A DNA stretch of 12,771 nt, taken from positions 33,037 to 45,807 of the forward strand of contig NWUY0300016035.1 of assembly GCA_004151065.3 (NCBI GenBank). The letters are read 5' to 3'. This stretch comes from Larix sibirica. Lineage: Eukaryota > Streptophyta > Pinopsida > Pinales > Pinaceae. This document shows positions 8,230 to 12,771 of this stretch, one piece after another (the first letter of the stretch is position 1; each line of letters opens with the position of its first letter). The notes under the pieces were generated by a model. The model did no database searches. It worked only from the letters and a program-made list of their open reading frames with translations, and was not told where the DNA came from. Position numbers and translations under genes: made by a program.

Positions 8230-8514
8230 ATGGAGACCCAGGTTCCAGCGAGGGGGCTCAAGACCCTACAAATCCTCCTATCCTCCACGGTGACAGTTCT
8301 ACTTGTTGCTTGGAATATCATTCTCCTAGCCAATATTAAGGATGGGCCCGACACGTGGTTTTCATATTAGTTGTCAGATTAAAGCGGCTTCCCAAGTGAA
8401 GCAGTCATCAAGTGGCTGGGATTTCCAAGGTTTATATGTGGTTATTGTTTAAAAACATGGTTAGCTTTGTTTTTATTATTTATAAAACTATTCCCACCTC
8501 ATATGGGATATTAG
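8230..8514 (+). pseudogene. Possible broken reading frame with a hydrophobic segment, unassigned
   Basis: From ATG at 8230 the frame encodes 46 residues and stops at TAG 8368-8370. It opens METQVPARGLKTL, followed by a hydrophobic stretch (about residues 13-35, including TVTVLLVAWNIILLAN) that could span a membrane, then KDGPDTWFSY. After stops at 8368 and 8380 the same frame stays open for 43 codons (GFPSEAVIKWLGF, then another hydrophobic run) up to TAG 8512-8514. The region is richer in GC than its surroundings. I do not recognise a family. It could be an exon fragment of a dead gene, a real micro-ORF or chance. Confidence 0.2.
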
Positions 8515-8666
8515 AGAAACTTCAATATTTGGTCCCTCTTAACCATGATCTATTTGAGTATAATAAATTGTAGAGTGAGATTGATGATTAAACACTGCAC
8601 AATAAAACTAAAAGTTTTTTGTCCACGTTAAATTTATCTTTGCGTCGAGAAGGCACATTTATATAG
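8330..8666 (+). promoter_or_regulatory. Promoter-like cluster: CCAAT, G-box and TATA motifs
   Basis: CCAAT at 8330-8334, ACACGTGG with the CACGTG G-box/ABRE core at 8352-8357, and TTTATATAG at 8658-8666 occur in the order expected of a plant promoter. The TATA motif lies some 300 bp from the G-box. No coding sequence is recognisable downstream before the scaffold join at 8782. The motifs are short and partly overlap the candidate reading frame at 8230-8514, so chance is quite possible. Confidence 0.15.
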
Positions 8667-8700
8667 CCCAGGTGGAGGGGAAGTGTCCGTCTGTCCCATT

Positions 8701-8729
8701 AAAAAAAAAGTAAAAAAATAAAAGAAAAA
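8701..8729 (+). repeat. A-rich run
   Basis: Twenty-nine bases are almost all A, broken by G and T. It could be the decayed poly(A) tail of a retroposed sequence, but no such sequence or flanking target duplication is identified. Confidence 0.4.
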
Positions 8730-8781
8730 GATTGCATGCATCATTGTGAAAGGTTCACAAATTTGATCCCTCTCGGCGCTT

Positions 8782-8782
8782 N
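8782..8782. other. Single-N scaffold join
   Basis: One N separates ...TCGGCGCTT from TCGGCGCTT..., so the same 9 bases lie on both sides. The last 21 bases before the N (8761-8781) also equal the first 21 bases of the second contig copy (10772-10792). The two pieces therefore overlap, and the N does not stand for missing sequence. Confidence 0.9.
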
Positions 8783-8970
8783 TCGGCGCTTTGTAGAACC
8801 AGAGTTAGATGGGTCAATACTAGTAGTAAGTCAATGTTTGATATGTGGCATTTACTTACTTAGTGACAAGAAAATTGTCGTTAATGATATAATCAATCGA
8901 TGTTTGAAGGAAAATAGTACATTACTCTAAAAATATATGTAAATAACAATGAAGAAGTCTAAAACGCGGT

Positions 8971-9005
8971 GATTTTGACTTCCCAACGAGTTTTTGGTCA
9001 AAATC
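8971..9005. repeat. Perfect 9-bp inverted repeat
   Basis: GATTTTGAC (8971-8979) pairs with GTCAAAATC (8997-9005) around a 17-nt loop. CG-rich words flank it (CGCGGT before, CGACG after). The second placement repeats it at 10972-11006. It lies between the scaffold join and the probable LTR; no function is evident. Confidence 0.55.
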
Positions 9006-9213
9006 CGACGATGTTTTTTTAATAAATATGAATTTGTGTTGTTCAAATCATGATTATGAATTCATAAATGGAAAACATCCTCAAAAAATCCCATGCACCT
9101 ATATTTTTGGGAATTTAAACACTGTTATTTGGAATTTTAAGAATTTTCCTTCAAAATTTTTGATGGATTCCGTCGAATTTGTGCCAAAAAAAGCCATTGG
9201 GAATGGTTAAAAT

Positions 9214-9655
9214 TGTTGCACATTTAGGCTACGTGAATAACAATTAACAACAAAGATATCAACACAATCTTTTTATATTTAATAAAACATGAATCTTAAG
9301 AAAAGTACAACCAAATAGAATCTAAAACATGAAGGGTTTTGATACACCTGTATAAGAAAAGTACATAGAATCTAAAACACGAGAATTAACAATGGCTACA
9401 CACACATTCCAGAAATTTATTCTGAAAACCCAAAACTAAGAAAACCAACATTCTTGAAAGTCTATTCACTACCAATATTATAGCATTGAAAACCCTAATC
9501 AATTAACCTGGATTAGATTGCAACATCAATTCATTAATTGGCTTAGTTTATAACCCCAATTCCTTAATAAGACTTAGTTTAATGGGCCGCAAAGCCATGG
9601 GTTGAAAACAACTCAAAATGGACCCAAAATGGATCCAATTTTTTTTATTGTAGGG
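9214..9655 (-). mobile_element. Probable 3' LTR of the Ty1-copia relic (boundaries uncertain)
   Basis: Downstream of the pol stop (9812-9814, minus strand) non-coding DNA continues, as expected for the 3' LTR. On the minus strand a plausible LTR end is ...GCAACA, read at 9214-9219; plant LTRs usually end in CA, often CAACA (family knowledge). The LTR's 5' boundary is not certain: no clear polypurine tract followed by TG is seen, and 9655 is only a rough limit. No second LTR is present for comparison, so this stays tentative. The second placement has it at 11215-11656. Confidence 0.25.
9297..9382 (+). repeat. Internal direct repeat in the probable LTR
   Basis: TAAGAAAAGTAC...TAGAATCTAAAACA(T/C)GA occurs at 9297-9332 and again at 9353-9382. 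The second copy lacks 6 bases (AACCAA or equivalent). Short internal duplications of this kind are common in LTR U3 regions. The second placement repeats it at 11298-11383. Confidence 0.65.
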
Positions 9656-9705
9656 GGATTTTTGGCTCCTCATGCCCCCTAGTTGCAGGGGGATAATCAT
9701 CCCCC
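9651..9705. repeat. Two G5/C5 hairpin-forming repeats
   Basis: TAGGGGG (9651-9657) pairs with CCCCCTA (9675-9681), and GGGGGAT (9688-9694) pairs with ATCCCCC (9699-9705) around a 4-nt loop. They sit between the pol stop and the probable LTR of the minus-strand element, where a polypurine tract would be expected. The second placement has them at 11652-11706. Confidence 0.55.
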
Positions 9706-9811
9706 ATGGATTCCCTTTGCTTTGGAAACATACAAAGAGTACAACACATGTCCAAAATTCTCCTACGTGTATTCTTTGAAATGGGGGGTCAAAGGGGAAG
9801 AATTCATGAAA

Positions 9812-10770
9812 TTAGTTGCTAAGGGAAACAATGCCTATTGATTCTCTACACCAAGAGAACTTTCTAGTACTATCATACTTTGTCAATGAATTTACAACAT
9901 TCTCCAAGGTATCAACCTTCATCAAAAGTACTTTGTCCTGCTCAACCATGTCTCTAACAAAATGGTATTGAACAATCAATATGCTTTGTCATGGAATGAT
10001 AAGCGAGGTATTTTGCCAAAACAATTGCACTTGAGCTATCACAACACATTCTCACTGCTTTCTAAACAAAACCAATACCTAAACACAATTTTTTCAACGA
10101 TATGGATTACTTATTTCCATGAGTAGTTATCATGTATTATGCTTTTTTAGTTGATAATGCAACTACACCCTGTCTCTTACTCATCCAACTGATTGCTTCA
10201 CCAATTAAGTTAAAAACATAATCACTTGTATATTTTATACAGTCGATTTCTAGCATAGTCTACATCAACAAAACCTTGTATATGTATATCCCTGTGAGGT
10301 GCAGGCCTTCCTTGGTACTAGCTAATTACATTGACTGAAGTTCCACACAAATATATGAAGACCCTATTTACTGGTGTCTAATGATGCTTTCTTAGTTTTG
10401 ACATATACCTACTCAAAATTTCCACTAGATGGGAAATATTTGGCCTAGTACAAACCATAGTATAGAGAACACATGGCATGTCTTCTACCTCTTCTCGAGT
10501 CTTGGAACATTAATATGCATATAACTTTGCACTTACATGAAGGGGGACCTTTATTGGTTTACATTCTTGCATATTAAACCTCAACAACATCGTCTCAATA
10601 TATTTTCTCTAATTTATTAGTCTAATCTCTTTTTATTTCCATGCCCAAAATAAAATTTGAAACACTAAGATCTCTCATATCAAACTTAGAATAAAACTGA
10701 TATTTAACATTCTTGATGATTTAATTGTTGTTTCCAATCAACAACATATCATCAACATACAATATCACAT
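9812..10770 (-). pseudogene. Truncated Ty1-copia pol relic: end of reverse transcriptase, RNase H, C-terminus
   Basis: Ty1-copia pol encodes a polyprotein for element replication. On the minus strand the relic starts just before the reverse transcriptase catalytic YVDD (10748-10759) and continues with KFDMRDL and ILGMEI. A frame change leads to KYIETMLLRFNMQECKP and MVCTRPNISH. RNase H follows, with GFVDVDYA, AISWMSKRQGVVALST, CDSSSA (DSSSA at 10026-10040) and TKHID (9975-9989). The C-terminus has YHFVRDMVEQ, SLTK and SWCRES (SWCRE at 9842-9856) and ends at TAA 9812-9814. Disabling changes include stops after GNNN, in place of the usual Glu after STKKA, and after GIGFV, plus at least three frame changes. 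Integrase, gag and most of reverse transcriptase are absent because the contig ends at the N (10771). The motif order is diagnostic of copia, not gypsy. Confidence 0.92.
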
Positions 10771-10771
10771 N
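10771..10771. other. Single-N scaffold join
   Basis: The N falls inside the copia reverse transcriptase domain, just 5' of YVDD on the minus strand. To its right the sequence restarts with the left edge of the same contig (10772), not with upstream pol sequence. No overlap is visible across this join. Confidence 0.9.
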
Positions 10772-12771
10772 ATTTGATCCCTCTCGGCGCTTTGTAGAAC
10801 CAGAGTTAGATGGGTCAATACTAGTAGTAAGTCAATGTTTGATATGTGGCATTTACTTACTTAGTGACAAGAAAATTGTCGTTAATGATATAATCAATCG
10901 ATGTTTGAAGGAAAATAGTACATTACTCTAAAAATATATGTAAATAACAATGAAGAAGTCTAAAACGCGGTGATTTTGACTTCCCAACGAGTTTTTGGTC
11001 AAAATCCGACGATGTTTTTTTAATAAATATGAATTTGTGTTGTTCAAATCATGATTATGAATTCATAAATGGAAAACATCCTCAAAAAATCCCATGCACC
11101 TATATTTTTGGGAATTTAAACACTGTTATTTGGAATTTTAAGAATTTTCCTTCAAAATTTTTGATGGATTCCGTCGAATTTGTGCCAAAAAAAGCCATTG
11201 GGAATGGTTAAAATTGTTGCACATTTAGGCTACGTGAATAACAATTAACAACAAAGATATCAACACAATCTTTTTATATTTAATAAAACATGAATCTTAA
11301 GAAAAGTACAACCAAATAGAATCTAAAACATGAAGGGTTTTGATACACCTGTATAAGAAAAGTACATAGAATCTAAAACACGAGAATTAACAATGGCTAC
11401 ACACACATTCCAGAAATTTATTCTGAAAACCCAAAACTAAGAAAACCAACATTCTTGAAAGTCTATTCACTACCAATATTATAGCATTGAAAACCCTAAT
11501 CAATTAACCTGGATTAGATTGCAACATCAATTCATTAATTGGCTTAGTTTATAACCCCAATTCCTTAATAAGACTTAGTTTAATGGGCCGCAAAGCCATG
11601 GGTTGAAAACAACTCAAAATGGACCCAAAATGGATCCAATTTTTTTTATTGTAGGGGGATTTTTGGCTCCTCATGCCCCCTAGTTGCAGGGGGATAATCA
11701 TCCCCCATGGATTCCCTTTGCTTTGGAAACATACAAAGAGTACAACACATGTCCAAAATTCTCCTACGTGTATTCTTTGAAATGGGGGGTCAAAGGGGAA
11801 GAATTCATGAAATTAGTTGCTAAGGGAAACAATGCCTATTGATTCTCTACACCAAGAGAACTTTCTAGTACTATCATACTTTGTCAATGAATTTACAACA
11901 TTCTCCAAGGTATCAACCTTCATCAAAAGTACTTTGTCCTGCTCAACCATGTCTCTAACAAAATGGTATTGAACAATCAATATGCTTTGTCATGGAATGA
12001 TAAGCGAGGTATTTTGCCAAAACAATTGCACTTGAGCTATCACAACACATTCTCACTGCTTTCTAAACAAAACCAATACCTAAACACAATTTTTTCAACG
12101 ATATGGATTACTTATTTCCATGAGTAGTTATCATGTATTATGCTTTTTTAGTTGATAATGCAACTACACCCTGTCTCTTACTCATCCAACTGATTGCTTC
12201 ACCAATTAAGTTAAAAACATAATCACTTGTATATTTTATACAGTCGATTTCTAGCATAGTCTACATCAACAAAACCTTGTATATGTATATCCCTGTGAGG
12301 TGCAGGCCTTCCTTGGTACTAGCTAATTACATTGACTGAAGTTCCACACAAATATATGAAGACCCTATTTACTGGTGTCTAATGATGCTTTCTTAGTTTT
12401 GACATATACCTACTCAAAATTTCCACTAGATGGGAAATATTTGGCCTAGTACAAACCATAGTATAGAGAACACATGGCATGTCTTCTACCTCTTCTCGAG
12501 TCTTGGAACATTAATATGCATATAACTTTGCACTTACATGAAGGGGGACCTTTATTGGTTTACATTCTTGCATATTAAACCTCAACAACATCGTCTCAAT
12601 ATATTTTCTCTAATTTATTAGTCTAATCTCTTTTTATTTCCATGCCCAAAATAAAATTTGAAACACTAAGATCTCTCATATCAAACTTAGAATAAAACTG
12701 ATATTTAACATTCTTGATGATTTAATTGTTGTTTCCAATCAACAACATATCATCAACATACAATATCACAT
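10772..12771. repeat. Duplicated contig, second placement (exactly 2000 bp)
   Basis: This is the full-length version of the piece at 8783-10770, with 12 extra bases at its left edge. It ends at the last base of the window, at the same base as the first placement. The exact 2000-base length, the shared end and the apparent identity fit a single assembly contig used twice. The open frame at 11029-11211 is the twin of 9028-9210 and unassigned. Confidence 0.9.
11813..12771 (-). pseudogene. Second placement of the Ty1-copia pol relic
   Basis: It corresponds base for base to 9812-10770 with the same stops and frameshifts. YVDD lies at 12749-12760, DSSSA at 12027-12041, TKHID at 11976-11990, and the stop at 11813-11815. 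Two independently decaying insertions would not share every mutation, so this is almost certainly the same locus shown twice. Confidence 0.9.

Larger units (their letters stand above)
8783..10770. repeat. Duplicated contig, first placement
   Basis: These 1988 bases match 10784-12771 at a constant offset of 2001, with no insertion or deletion and no difference in the lines I compared. The piece carries the truncated copia pol relic and probable 3' LTR on the minus strand. Position 8783 corresponds to base 13 of the second placement, so 12 bases are missing at this copy's left edge. The open frames at 8736-8930 and 9028-9210, repeated in the second placement, have no recognisable domain. Confidence 0.9.

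Noticed and set aside
8783-8850. Faint resemblance to 5S rRNA (AGTTAGATGGGTCAATACTAG)
   Set aside because: Only scattered words agree with plant 5S rRNA, the internal control regions are not recognisable, and the order is incomplete.
8736-8930. Plus-strand frame spanning the N at 8782
   Set aside because: It crosses an assembly join with duplicated bases, so the frame is artificial; its twin at 10725-10931 has a different start for the same reason.
9028-9210. 60-codon plus-strand frame, present twice
   Set aside because: It is duplicated only because the contig is placed twice; composition follows the AT-rich background and no domain is seen.

Overview
The window looks like gene-poor nuclear DNA from a seed plant, probably a gymnosperm (conifer-like). 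It is AT-rich, has no intact protein-coding gene, and carries decayed coding remnants and an old Ty1-copia retrotransposon. Two single-N scaffold joins show that it comes from a draft assembly. The species cannot be named from the sequence alone. I see no intact novel system here.

Positions 1-3059 hold AT-rich non-coding DNA: short TTA microsatellites, a diverged 50-bp duplication next to an LTR/promoter-like TCCCACATTGG...TATATAAG stretch (1390-1433), a pyrimidine-rich tract, and a GT/CA-rich block with a 27-bp tandem repeat and inverted repeats (2040-2335). Positions 3060-4940 on the minus strand hold the main recognisable gene: a nearly full-length but dead copy of RPA1, the 70-kDa subunit of replication protein A. 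All four OB-fold regions can be followed, from the N-terminal domain to the C-terminal tail, through several frameshifts and many stops. A probable intron remnant lies at about 4588-4690. Upstream of it on the same strand (5440-5986) is a second dead reading frame. It encodes a Lys/Glu-rich, coiled-coil-like protein that I cannot assign to a family.

Positions 5990-8200 are non-coding with small local duplications: 56 bp at 7414-7513, about 21-26 bp repeated at 7591-7675, and about 155 bp at 7798-8113. Positions 8200-8700 are locally richer in GC and hold a short unassigned hydrophobic reading frame, promoter-like motifs and an A-rich run.

From 8783 to the end, the same roughly 2-kb contig appears twice (8783-10770 and 10772-12771, offset 2001), with an N before each copy. 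It carries the 3' part of a Ty1-copia pol gene on the minus strand (end of reverse transcriptase, RNase H, C-terminus) followed by probable 3' LTR sequence. Both copies break at the same base just upstream of the YVDD motif. Together with the overlaps at the N joins, this points to a scaffolding duplication rather than a biological tandem repeat. The genes do not form a pathway; they are independent relics.
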